Source: Candidatus Gastranaerophilales bacterium | Lineage (GTDB): Bacteria; Cyanobacteriota; Vampirovibrionia; Gastranaerophilales; Gastranaerophilaceae | Assembly (NCBI GenBank): GCA_028693235.1 | Contig: JAQUVW010000003.1 | Coordinates: 1 to 64,000, forward strand | DNA length: 64,000 nt | Direction of reading: 5' to 3' | Part shown: piece by piece, positions 1-8,231 of the stretch | Layout: every line of letters starts with the position of its first letter | How positions within the stretch are numbered: position 1 is the stretch's first letter | Notes under the pieces: model-generated | Told to the model about the DNA's origin: nothing | The model's database searches: none | Seen by the model: the letters and a program-made list of their open reading frames with translations, nothing else | Position numbers and translations under genes: made by a program

Positions 1-1
1 C

Positions 2-61
2 AGATATATTGGGATTGAACAAGAGCAAATAAATTATACATATAAAAATTTTATTTTATAG
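2..61 (+). CDS. possible 3' end of an upstream gene (partial)
   Basis: Frame 2 is open from the window edge to a TAG at 59-61 and reads as a plausible protein C-terminus (RYIGIEQEQINY, then YKNFIL). Frames 1 and 3 stop earlier. YIGIE recalls the tail of some nucleotide-modifying or sugar enzymes, but 19 residues cannot identify a family. A palindrome and a new ribosome binding site follow, which fits the end of one gene and the start of another. Confidence 0.35.
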   Translation, partial: RYIGIEQEQINYTYKNFIL

Positions 62-90
62 TAATTTGTGCTAATATTTAATATGTATTA

Positions 91-121
91 CAATGCAACA
101 TTATATTATAATGTTGCATTG
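91..121. repeat. perfect 31-bp palindrome upstream of the FkbM gene
   Basis: Bases 91-105 are the exact reverse complement of 107-121, with a single T at 106. It ends 7 bases before the AAGGAG ribosome binding site (129-134) of the gene at 142. No T-run follows on either strand, so a classical intrinsic terminator is unlikely. It could be an operator, a leader hairpin or a terminator without a U-tract. Confidence 0.8.
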
Positions 122-141
122 ACATTAAAAAGGAGTAATTA

Positions 142-1233
142 ATGCCAATCATAGAAGAAATAATAAAAGAGTATAAAAATTATGAAATAGACGCTCTATC
201 TAAAAAATTAGTCGAACAATTTTTAAAAGCAGATGTCAAATATGCAATTGGCAGAAACGAATATTCTGAAATGCTATGCAATATGTATGGATTAGATTAT
301 ATAGTAGATGATTACACAAATGATGACACTTTTCATAATGCCAAAATTATAAAATTTAATGATATACCTCAAGGCGTATATATTGCAAATTGTGTGTTAA
401 ATGCCCGTTATACAGAAGTCCATGAAAGGCTTGAGGAACAAGGTGCTATACCAATTGATTACTTAGATGTATGCAATGCACTACCGGAAAAAGTTGAGCC
501 TCCTTATTGGATTAAAGATACAAGAAAAGAAGTAATTGAACATCCTGAAAAATTCCAAAATGTTTACGATTTTTTGGCAGATGAAGTTTCAAAAAAGACA
601 TTCGCAGACGTTCTATTATTCAGACTAACAGCAGATAGAAAATATTTAGAAAAATACGAAATTGGTCTGATAAACCAATACTTTGAAAATTTTTCTTTAA
701 AAAATACCGAAATTTTTGTAGATTGTGGTGGGTTTGATGGCGAAACTACAAAACAATATATAAAGAATTGCCCAAATTATAAAAAAATATACTTCTTTGA
801 ACCATCAATCGAAAACTTAAATGTTGCAAAATCGAATTTGAAAACATATAAGAATATTGAATATATAAACAAAGGGACCTCTAATGAAAATAAAATATTG
901 AGATTTAATACTTCATTAGGTTCAAGTTCAAATTTTAGCGAAAACGGCGAAATAACTATAGCAGTAACCCCGATTGATGATTACCTAAATGAACAAAATG
1001 CTTTGATTAAAATGGATATAGAAGGCTCTGAAATGAATGCCCTAAAAGGTGCTGCAAATTCAATTGCAAAATATCTACCAAATTTGGCAATTTGTATATA
1101 CCACAAAGCTAGTGACTTTTATAAAGTATTTGATTTTATAACAGAAATCTCAAATAACGGCTATGAAAAGCCTTATATAAGACATTATTCGCAAGGTTGG
1201 AACGAAACAGTTATCTTTTTTACTAAGAAATAA
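142..1233 (+). CDS. FkbM-family methyltransferase with N-terminal Rossmann-like domain
   Basis: Residues about 190-360 form a SAM-dependent methyltransferase domain of the FkbM type: FVDCGGFDGET (192-202) is the SAM-binding loop and MDIEGSE (near 290) the second conserved motif. Such enzymes commonly O-methylate sugars in surface polysaccharides. Residues 30-115 look like a degenerate version of the nucleotide-binding domain also found at the C-terminus of the glycosyltransferase at 2044-3228; the glycine-rich loop is not intact here. The start has AAGGAG 8 bases upstream. The gene is convergent with the SMP-30-like gene; their stop codons adjoin. It lies at the edge of a polysaccharide cluster, which supports a sugar substrate, but the acceptor is unknown. 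Confidence 0.8.
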   Translation: MPIIEEIIKEYKNYEIDALSKKLVEQFLKADVKYAIGRNEYSEMLCNMYGLDYIVDDYTNDDTFHNAKIIKFNDIPQGVYIANCVLNARYTEVHERLEEQGAIPIDYLDVCNALPEKVEPPYWIKDTRKEVIEHPEKFQNVYDFLADEVSKKTFADVLLFRLTADRKYLEKYEIGLINQYFENFSLKNTEIFVDCGGFDGETTKQYIKNCPNYKKIYFFEPSIENLNVAKSNLKTYKNIEYINKGTSNENKILRFNTSLGSSSNFSENGEITIAVTPIDDYLNEQNALIKMDIEGSEMNALKGAANSIAKYLPNLAICIYHKASDFYKVFDFITEISNNGYEKPYIRHYSQGWNETVIFFTKK

Positions 1234-2037
1234 TTAAGCTTTGTTTAAATCATGTTTATATAACCCACCGGCATGCTGCTCTGCAAGCTCTGACTTTGCT
1301 GTAGTTATATAAAGAACATTATTCAATATATTACATGAGGATACATTTAATACAGGAAGCTTTATCTCGGTTAAAAGCCTCCCTTGTTTTGATATCTGTA
1401 TAACTTTACCGCCCCCCCAAATTGCAATATAAAGGTTATCATTATCATCACAACACATTCCATCAGGGTATCCTTCTGAAACTTCGTATAAATAATCAAT
1501 AAACTTGACATCGCCTGAATGCAAATCGTACGAATAACGTCCGATTTTTTTAGTTGGTGTATCTATAAAATACAAAATTTTGTCATTTTTTGAGAAAGCT
1601 AACCCATTAGAAATAGTGGTATTTTTAACCAAAATTTTTGAATTACAATTTTTGTCTAGAGAATAAAGATTGCCAATACCATCAACATCTTCTATATAAC
1701 CTTTGGTGCCAACAATAAAACGGCCATTGCTGTCTAATTTACCGTCATTATATCGAACTCTATTATCGGAAATAATATGGGTGACAAATTTTCTAGTACC
1801 GTCTTCGGGATTAATCATAAAAATTCCTTGATATTCAGCTGATAGAATCCAACCATTACTTAATGGAGCAACGCAACCGACATTAGATTCTGTTTTTATT
1901 TCAAGAATATTTTTTGTTAATAAATTCATTCGATAAATTTTGTTATCTAAGATTGAAACAAAATATAAGAATTTTCCTTCATTGTCAAAGACAGGACCTT
2001 CGAGCAGTTTATCGTTATTATAAAAAATCAGTTCCAT
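1234..2037 (-). CDS. SMP-30/gluconolactonase-like beta-propeller protein
   Basis: 267 residues, the usual size for the SMP-30/gluconolactonase/regucalcin family of six-bladed propellers, which are metal-dependent lactonases. The four metal ligands of the family can be placed: E13 (LLEGPVFD), N97 (YNDGK), N144 (SNGLAF) and D192 (YPDGM). No signal peptide is seen, so it should act in the cytoplasm. It is the last gene of a minus-strand group with an ATP-grasp enzyme, an SDR and a glycosyltransferase, starting 6 bases after the glycosyltransferase stop. That context suggests a lactone or sugar-acid intermediate in polysaccharide building-block synthesis, but the substrate cannot be read from the sequence. 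Confidence 0.8.
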   Translation of the reverse strand: MELIFYNNDKLLEGPVFDNEGKFLYFVSILDNKIYRMNLLTKNILEIKTESNVGCVAPLSNGWILSAEYQGIFMINPEDGTRKFVTHIISDNRVRYNDGKLDSNGRFIVGTKGYIEDVDGIGNLYSLDKNCNSKILVKNTTISNGLAFSKNDKILYFIDTPTKKIGRYSYDLHSGDVKFIDYLYEVSEGYPDGMCCDDNDNLYIAIWGGGKVIQISKQGRLLTEIKLPVLNVSSCNILNNVLYITTAKSELAEQHAGGLYKHDLNKA

Positions 2038-2043
2038 GTCACC

Positions 2044-3228
2044 TTACAAATTAAATTCTTTTAACATTTCAACAGGGTTTTTAAAATCATAATTTAGCCA
2101 AACAATTTTATTTTCATTGACTCCAAAATTCATTAAAACCTTCTTCATTGCAACAGCATTAGACTCACTTATGTAAGCTATTATAACAGAGTCAAAATCG
2201 GAATTGATGAGCGAATCAATTGAATTTACAGGCAAATTAACTCTACGATATTTAATATAATTTTGGTCAACCCATTTTACAATATTATAATCATCATTTT
2301 CAATAAATCTTTTATATAAATGTTGACCAAACGTACCGGCACCACATATTACTATATTTGTCCCGAGTTCAGCAAAAGGAAAAGCCCCCTTGTTTATACC
2401 ACTTATAAAAACTGTAGCTAAACTTAGTATATACTTTTCAATCTGTGGCAAAACGAGAGATTTGTACCTACTTTTATTTACGGAAGCTTTTAGGTAATCA
2501 TACAAATATGATAACTTTTGCCAATCTTTTTGTAAATTTGTTCTTGATTTCATCATTGAATCGGTATGTTGAACATAATGATATAAGCAAGAGTCGATTA
2601 TGCAAACAGACTTTGCATTTAATATCGCAGGATAAGTAACACAAGCATCTTCGCCAAGTGATATTTTTTCAAAAACATTTAATTGAATATCATAAATAAC
2701 TTCTTTTTTAAACAATTTATTCCAAAGATAGGTAGAAATTCCGAAATTTGAAAATTTTTCATTGAAAATCATTTTTGAATACACATTTTGAACCAGACTA
2801 TCGCCGGTATAAACACCTGAAGGTATAGTATTTTTAAGTATTTCAGAGCTATTTTTATCCAAATCTTCTTTGTAGCCTGAAATTACAATATCAGCATTTG
2901 TATTTTTTTCAGCATCCATCAAAACTTCATACATTTCAGCTTCAATAATATCGTCGTGATCGACATAAGCAATAAAATCACCTTTAGCGGCAATTATACC
3001 TGTTTTTCTGGCATTAACAAGGCCACCATTAATTTTATGAATAACTTTTATTCGACTATCTTGTTTAGAAAAATCATCGCAAATTGCAGGACTTACATCA
3101 GTAGAGCCATCATCTACAAGAATTAATTCAAAATTTTTGTATGTTTGGTCAAGAACACTTTGAATACAATTTCTAAGTCTTTCTCCGGCATTATAAATTG
3201 GAATAATGATACTGATTAAATCATTCAT
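2044..3228 (-). CDS. family 2 glycosyltransferase with C-terminal nucleotide-binding domain
   Basis: The N-terminal 220 residues are a GT-A glycosyltransferase: SIIIPIYNAGERL, then LVDDGSTD, then the DxD-like YVDHDD that binds metal and sugar nucleotide. After a linker, residues about 260-394 carry IVICGAGTFGQHLY, a GxGxxG Rossmann loop, followed by VKWVDQN, like the N-terminal domains of PglD-type sugar-modifying proteins. An upstream in-frame ATG at 3327 would add 33 hydrophobic residues inside the previous gene. I place the start at 3228, two bases from the upstream SDR stop, where the protein begins as family members do. It probably transfers a sugar onto a cytoplasm-facing lipid-linked glycan. 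Confidence 0.8.
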   Translation of the reverse strand: MNDLISIIIPIYNAGERLRNCIQSVLDQTYKNFELILVDDGSTDVSPAICDDFSKQDSRIKVIHKINGGLVNARKTGIIAAKGDFIAYVDHDDIIEAEMYEVLMDAEKNTNADIVISGYKEDLDKNSSEILKNTIPSGVYTGDSLVQNVYSKMIFNEKFSNFGISTYLWNKLFKKEVIYDIQLNVFEKISLGEDACVTYPAILNAKSVCIIDSCLYHYVQHTDSMMKSRTNLQKDWQKLSYLYDYLKASVNKSRYKSLVLPQIEKYILSLATVFISGINKGAFPFAELGTNIVICGAGTFGQHLYKRFIENDDYNIVKWVDQNYIKYRRVNLPVNSIDSLINSDFDSVIIAYISESNAVAMKKVLMNFGVNENKIVWLNYDFKNPVEMLKEFNL

Positions 3229-3229
3229 T

Positions 3230-4000
3230 TTAAATATAAAGCCCTCCGGTAATTCTAAAATTAGAGCCAATAACCATCTCTGAATAATCCGAAAGTAATA
3301 AAATAAGAGTAGGGATATAATCATCAAGTGTGTTCATTCTTCCGAAAGGAATTTTATTGCTTGCGTCTTCTATTAATGTTTCAGGAGAAATATTTTGTGA
3401 AGACCTTAAAGCCAGTTCACCTTCTGTCGGCGTCCACCCCATTGTTAAATAATTACAACGAATGCCATATTTTGCATAATTATGCGAAATATGCTCACTT
3501 AAAGAGAACAATGCCCCTTTTGAAACAGAATAAGCAGCTCTATCTTCATCGCCACCCCAAGCGTGAGGGGAACCGATTAATACAATTGAGCCGTTTTTTT
3601 GGTTCATCATTTGCTGAAGAACATATTTACAAGCAAAAAACGGAGCTTTTAGATTTATATCGAAAACATTGTCGAAAACATCTTCTGATGTTTCTATAAT
3701 AGAATCAACAGGAGTAATACCGGAATAATTAACAAAGCCATCAATGCGTTGGTATTTAGAAATCACATATTGGAAAAAATTCCGAATTTGGTTTACATCA
3801 GATATGTCAGCTTCAAAGAAATCAGTATTTTTGTAATTGGAAACTATATTTTCAGCAACGATTTTATCTCTTGCAGCGAAAACTACATTAGCACCATATT
3901 TTGAACATTCTTTAACTAATGATTTTGCAACCCCCTTAGTTCCGCCAATAATAACGATAACTTTGTTAAGCAAAATATTTTCATTAAAAATGTTATCCAT
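3230..4000 (-). CDS. short-chain dehydrogenase/reductase (SDR)
   Basis: A 256-residue classical SDR. The cofactor loop reads IGGTKGVAKS (18-27), lacking the usual last glycine of TGxxxGxG. The catalytic set is S144 (IGSPHA), Y157 and K161 (YSVSK). NYSG (91-94) replaces the usual NNAG. It should reduce or oxidise a keto/hydroxy group with NAD(P). The start ATG shares one base with the stop of the ATP-grasp gene upstream (TAATG), so the two are translationally coupled. Presumably it makes or modifies a sugar-nucleotide or sugar-acid intermediate; the substrate is unknown. Confidence 0.82.
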   Translation of the reverse strand: MDNIFNENILLNKVIVIIGGTKGVAKSLVKECSKYGANVVFAARDKIVAENIVSNYKNTDFFEADISDVNQIRNFFQYVISKYQRIDGFVNYSGITPVDSIIETSEDVFDNVFDINLKAPFFACKYVLQQMMNQKNGSIVLIGSPHAWGGDEDRAAYSVSKGALFSLSEHISHNYAKYGIRCNYLTMGWTPTEGELALRSSQNISPETLIEDASNKIPFGRMNTLDDYIPTLILLLSDYSEMVIGSNFRITGGLYI

Positions 4001-5262
4001 TACAAAGCCTCATAATCAAAGCCTTTGAGGAGCATATTATTACCGTTTACGTCAAATATTTTTATTGTTTTTTGGATTATACTATCAAATTGTTTAAATT
4101 CATCTTTAGAGTTACAAACGACATACAATCTTGCAAAAACTTGTTTTTCAGTGCCGATAAATTCTTTCTTAACGACATCACCGACATCAAAACGTTGGAC
4201 AATATTAACCACTTCAGAGGAAGCTTTTATTTTTTCGAGTCCTTCAATAGAAGCTATTTCACCTTCTTTTAGAAGGAGCCAAACTGTTGAAGCGAATTTC
4301 CCGTCAAAATTAAAATTACCCAATTTATCCATATTATTGTCGACAAAAGAATTTCCTAAAGCAAAATTAATCAACATTTTACGTTGATCATATCCGTTTA
4401 TTGAAGCAAGCAGAAGATTAGGAGCCTCTCCTTGTAGCCTAAATCCCGGGTCATAAACATACAATGTGTTATTTTCGACAAATGCGGTAATCATAAGAAT
4501 ACCATTTTTGATATCTAAAGCTTTGAACATTTTAACGAAATTGGAATGGGCTGTATTTAAATACAAATCAGTATATTTAGAAGGATAAGTACAACCTAAG
4601 CAGACGGGGCTTAGCTCTCCTTGTTCTTTACAAACATATTTATCAGCAGTAGCAGATAAATAGCATTCTCCATCTTTAAATGTGTAATAAAGAAACATAT
4701 CATCACAAGTCATATATCGTTCAACGAGGAATTTTTTTGAAGGAGAAAAATATAAAGCTTTTTCAACTGCTTGTTCAAGCTCACTCACAGAATAGCAGAT
4801 AGTCATTCCTTTCCCGGAATTACTATCCGCAGGCTTGATAAAAAGAGGAAATTTTAAATTTTTTATATCTGTAGGTTTCAAGCTCTTGTCTAGTGAAAAT
4901 TCAGGTATTCCAAGAATGTTAAATTTTTTACACTCATTTTTAAAAAAATACTTATTTGTGAGTGCTTTTACCGAATTTTCATTTGCATAACAGGGCAATT
5001 GCAGAATCTCACAAACTTTTTGATAGGCAGAAATTAAAGGGTCAGCAGTACCAACAAGCACACCATCAATTTGCTCGTTTTTTGCTAAATTGACAAGTCC
5101 GTCAATATCAAGACCATCCACATCATAACTTTTATCAGCAAACGGTTTAGCATAAGCATTGGGGTCATAATCGGTAACAATAGTATAAACGCCCATTTGT
5201 TTTGCTAAATTGATAAGAGAAACGGTTTCTGGATTAGCACCCAAAATTAGTAGTTTTTTCAT
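4000..5262 (-). CDS. ATP-grasp domain carboxylate-amine/thiol ligase
   Basis: 420 residues with the carbamoyl-phosphate-synthetase-like layout. A pre-ATP-grasp Rossmann domain comes first (KLLILGANPETVSLINLA, TDYDPNAYA). Then comes an ATP-grasp fold at about 115-300, with FIKPADSNSGKGM as the nucleotide-binding loop and FLVERYM after it. Enzymes of this type activate a carboxylate as acyl-phosphate and join it to an amine or another nucleophile. It is the first gene of a minus-strand group with the SDR, GT2 and SMP-30-like genes. In a polysaccharide locus such ligases usually amidate a sugar acid or attach an amino acid; the reaction here is not known. A promoter and an inverted repeat lie upstream. 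Confidence 0.78.
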   Translation of the reverse strand: MKKLLILGANPETVSLINLAKQMGVYTIVTDYDPNAYAKPFADKSYDVDGLDIDGLVNLAKNEQIDGVLVGTADPLISAYQKVCEILQLPCYANENSVKALTNKYFFKNECKKFNILGIPEFSLDKSLKPTDIKNLKFPLFIKPADSNSGKGMTICYSVSELEQAVEKALYFSPSKKFLVERYMTCDDMFLYYTFKDGECYLSATADKYVCKEQGELSPVCLGCTYPSKYTDLYLNTAHSNFVKMFKALDIKNGILMITAFVENNTLYVYDPGFRLQGEAPNLLLASINGYDQRKMLINFALGNSFVDNNMDKLGNFNFDGKFASTVWLLLKEGEIASIEGLEKIKASSEVVNIVQRFDVGDVVKKEFIGTEKQVFARLYVVCNSKDEFKQFDSIIQKTIKIFDVNGNNMLLKGFDYEAL

Positions 5263-5282
5263 AACATAAACCTTTTATCTAC

Positions 5283-5329
5283 TGATTTTTCATATCAATG
5301 ATAACACAAATTATACAAATGAAAAATCA
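5283..5329. repeat. 11-bp inverted repeat spanning the promoter of the ATP-grasp gene
   Basis: TGATTTTTCAT (5283-5293) is repeated as its reverse complement at 5319-5329, 25 bases apart. Between the arms, on the minus strand, lies a TATAAT (5310-5315) suitable as the -10 box for the gene that starts at 5262. The arms could be operator half-sites or pair in the transcript. Confidence 0.5.
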
Positions 5330-5446
5330 AAATAAATATAAAATCATTTTTGTGATAATATTTATTCCCCTGATGAAGTACAAAAAAGACAACCGATTTG
5401 TTAGAGTAAAACGTGAAGCAAACCGAGCAATAAATAAGATAAAAAA

Positions 5447-6673
5447 CTATTCAAATAATATTTTATGTAGACTTAAGGAAAAAACTTTTTCAGAGTAATT
5501 ATCTTCCCAAATACTTCTGGCATTAGTGCCCACGGATTTGATTTTATCAGGATTGTCAATCAAATTCATCATAACGTTTTTGAGTGCATCTACGTCTTCG
5601 ACTGGAACTATAAATCCATTTTCGCCGTTATTGATATATGCTTTTTGTCCAACTTTGTCTGAAATGATAGAAGGCACGCCAATCATGCCGGCTTCTGTAA
5701 CGACAACAGGATCGGGGTCATCTCTGGAAACCGAAACCATTACATCAGTGTTTGAAAGCTCTTGGCGATAAAGGTTGGTATCTTTAATTATGCCTTTCCA
5801 AATTATATTTTCAACAACTTTAGTTTTTTCTTTTAATTTGAGCATAAAATGGTCACCACGCCCGACAATATTGAGAACAGATTTATTTTTATAATTTTCA
5901 GGCATAGAGATAAATGCTTTTATAGCAATATCTTGAGCTTTTCTAGGTTCAACCGAGCCCATTATAGCAAAGACGATTTTGTCAAAATTTTCTGTTCTGG
6001 ACATTTTAGAGAATTCATCTCTATAGTAATTCAATTGGCGAACTTCTTTTTTCCTAAACTTTTGAATATTCTCTTTAACATAATAGGGACCGCAACAAAC
6101 GATATTGGCATTTTGCAAAAGTTTGGGTAGAAATTTACTTCTTGCTTTAACAAATGGAGCAAGCATAGTTGCTTCGTGAATCCACCAAATATTTTTTATA
6201 TCATTATCAAATTGGTTAACAAATTCATAGGAAACAATTGTATTTGATATTGAAAAGTCGAATTGTTTAACAAAAGGCAAAACATCATCTTTGTTAAATT
6301 TACAAATATTAATATAATGAACAGGAATACCAATCGATTCAAATTTTTCCCTCATGGGCCCGTCTTTAAGAGTAAAAACGAAAGGTGCATAACCATTATT
6401 TTTCAAGTGGAGAGCCGCAGAATATAAGACATTCGGAGCACCGGTAAAGGAAAGTTCATGAGATACTAAAAGAACTTTTTTCTTTGCAATATTTTTTTGA
6501 AAAAAGTCAGAATAATCATTTGAGTTAAAAAACAAAGACCCATTAGCGATGGAACGCAAATTTAATTTAAACTCATAATAGCATTTTGAACTAAATATTA
6601 ACGGTAAATATTTAGGTGCAAATAAAACCTTTGCAAATCCAATTAGAAGCAATTTGTTTTTTTTATTTAACAT
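5447..6673 (-). CDS. family 4 glycosyltransferase
   Basis: 408 residues with the GT-B fold of family 4. VSHELSFTGAPNVLY is the N-terminal acceptor-domain signature. NIVGRGD begins the nucleotide-sugar domain. DPVVVTEAGMIGVPSI and ENGFIVPVEDVDAL form the donor-binding E-x7-E region. The ATG at 6673 has GGGAGAG 8 bases upstream. It is separated from the ATP-grasp gene by 184 bases that carry a promoter, so it may be a separate unit. It diverges from the sugar-nucleotide operon starting at 6758, whose products probably supply its donor. Linkage and donor are not predictable. Confidence 0.85.
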   Translation of the reverse strand: MLNKKNKLLLIGFAKVLFAPKYLPLIFSSKCYYEFKLNLRSIANGSLFFNSNDYSDFFQKNIAKKKVLLVSHELSFTGAPNVLYSAALHLKNNGYAPFVFTLKDGPMREKFESIGIPVHYINICKFNKDDVLPFVKQFDFSISNTIVSYEFVNQFDNDIKNIWWIHEATMLAPFVKARSKFLPKLLQNANIVCCGPYYVKENIQKFRKKEVRQLNYYRDEFSKMSRTENFDKIVFAIMGSVEPRKAQDIAIKAFISMPENYKNKSVLNIVGRGDHFMLKLKEKTKVVENIIWKGIIKDTNLYRQELSNTDVMVSVSRDDPDPVVVTEAGMIGVPSIISDKVGQKAYINNGENGFIVPVEDVDALKNVMMNLIDNPDKIKSVGTNARSIWEDNYSEKVFSLSLHKILFE

Positions 6674-6757
6674 TGATTAAGCTCTCTCCCAAATACATAT
6701 TTTGTTATATAATATATAATATAAAATTGTATCATAACATTAGGGCATGAGAATAGA

Positions 6758-7684
6758 ATGCAGAAAAACATTTTAATACTTGGTGGACAAGGTTTTATAG
6801 GATATAATCTCACATTGCGTTGCCTCAAAGATGGAGATAAAGTAACTGTTTTTGAGCGTAAGATTAACCCTGAACGCAAAATAGACGGCGTAAATTATGT
6901 TGAAGGCGATTTCTGCAATATACAAGATTACGCAAATATTTTCGAAAATATCGATATTGTCTATCATCTAATCAGTACATCTAAACCCAATAATGACAGG
7001 GATAAGATTGAATTTGATATATCATCAAATGTAATTGGAACCATCAGAATGTTAAATGTTTGTTTAGATAAAAAAGTCAAAAAAGTAGTTTATATCTCAT
7101 CAGGAGGTACTGTTTACGGGGAATCTAGAGATTTACCATCAACGGAAGAATCTCAAACAAATCCTATTTGTGCTTATGGCATTGATAAACTTGCGATTGA
7201 AAAATATCTGTTTATGTACCGCAAAATTTATGGCTTAGATTACGCAATTATAAGGCTTTCAAATCCATACGGTCCAAACCATACAGGTGCAATCCACGGA
7301 GTTATAAATGTATTTTTAGACAAGATTTCAAAAGGTGAAGATTTAGAAGTTTGGGGCGACGGCGAAATCGCAAGAGATTACATATATATTGATGATGTTA
7401 TAGAGGCACTGATAAAAATCACAGACAATGAACTAAAAATGTGCAATATCTCGTCAGGCAAAGTTGCTTCTATTAATGAAATTATTGATATTTTAAAGGA
7501 AGTCAGCGGAAAGAAATTTAAGGTAGATTATAAAGACTCACGAAATATAGATATACTAATTAATTATTTAGATAATACTTTAGCAAGAAACGGACTGAAT
7601 TGGTCACCTAAAGTAGGATTAAAAGAAGGAATTAAACGTACATACGAAAGTCTTATACAAAAGGAGCCAACAAATGCCTTTTAA
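6758..7684 (+). CDS. NAD-dependent sugar-nucleotide epimerase/dehydratase
   Basis: 308-residue extended SDR: NILILGGQGFIGYNL holds the GxxGxxG NAD loop, YISSGGTVYG the active-site Ser/Thr region, and YGIDK the catalytic YxxxK. RLSNPYGPNH and DYIYIDDV are typical of the UDP-glucose 4-epimerase/NDP-sugar dehydratase subgroup. It is the first gene of a nine-gene sugar-nucleotide operon and its 3' end overlaps rfbC by 11 bases. It most likely epimerises a UDP- or dTDP-hexose; the exact sugar is not defined. Its upstream region (6674-6757) is a short divergent promoter region shared with the GT4 gene. Confidence 0.82.
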   Translation: MQKNILILGGQGFIGYNLTLRCLKDGDKVTVFERKINPERKIDGVNYVEGDFCNIQDYANIFENIDIVYHLISTSKPNNDRDKIEFDISSNVIGTIRMLNVCLDKKVKKVVYISSGGTVYGESRDLPSTEESQTNPICAYGIDKLAIEKYLFMYRKIYGLDYAIIRLSNPYGPNHTGAIHGVINVFLDKISKGEDLEVWGDGEIARDYIYIDDVIEALIKITDNELKMCNISSGKVASINEIIDILKEVSGKKFKVDYKDSRNIDILINYLDNTLARNGLNWSPKVGLKEGIKRTYESLIQKEPTNAF

Positions 7685-8231
7685 TTTTAAAAAGCTGAAA
7701 ATTGAAGATATTGTATTGATTGAGCCAAAGGTTTTCGGCGACAATAGAGGATTTTTTATGGAAACTTATAAAAAGTCTGATTTTGTTGAAAACGGAATTA
7801 AAGATGCCTTTAACCAAGACAATCACTCGAAATCTACTAAAGGCGTTTTGAGAGGGCTTCATTATCAAAAAGGAGCTTTTAGCCAATCAAAGATTATAAG
7901 ATGCGTAAAAGGAGCTATCCTTGACGTTGCAGTTGATTTAAGAAAAGACTCTAAAACATTTACCAAGTGGGTCGCAGAGGAACTTTCAGAAGAAAACAAG
8001 AATATGCTTTATATTCCGCAAGGTTTCGCTCATGGATTTGTTGCCTTAACCGAGGAAGTTGAGATATTATATAAAGCATCAGGCGAATATTCACCTGAAA
8101 ACGACAGGGGAGTAAGATGGAATGACCCTGATATTAATGTTAAATGGGGCATCGAGTTTGAACCTTTAATCAGTGAAAAAGACTCAAAACAACCGTATTT
8201 AAAAGATATAAAAGAGGAGGATTTATTTTGA
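7674..8231 (+). CDS. rfbC: dTDP-4-dehydrorhamnose 3,5-epimerase
   Basis: 185 residues, the normal RmlC length. The cupin fold carries RGLHYQ (60-65) with catalytic H63, and the partner aspartate D84 lies in ILDVAVDLR. GFAHGFVAL is the conserved histidine strand, and RGVRWNDP completes the signature. It converts dTDP-4-keto-6-deoxy-glucose to dTDP-4-keto-rhamnose. It overlaps the preceding epimerase by 11 bases and the TTG start of rfbB by 4 bases (TTGA). The rfbBDA genes are all in the same operon though not adjacent, so a complete dTDP-L-rhamnose pathway is present. Confidence 0.95.
   Translation: MPFNFKKLKIEDIVLIEPKVFGDNRGFFMETYKKSDFVENGIKDAFNQDNHSKSTKGVLRGLHYQKGAFSQSKIIRCVKGAILDVAVDLRKDSKTFTKWVAEELSEENKNMLYIPQGFAHGFVALTEEVEILYKASGEYSPENDRGVRWNDPDINVKWGIEFEPLISEKDSKQPYLKDIKEEDLF

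Noticed and set aside
3327-3699. plus-strand ORF opposite the SDR gene
   Set aside because: It mirrors the SDR frame, which has all family motifs.
5298-5498. 66-codon plus-strand ORF between the ATP-grasp and GT4 genes
   Set aside because: It overlaps the 3' end of the GT4 gene, has no ribosome binding site and is a simple Lys/Ile-rich AT-bias translation.
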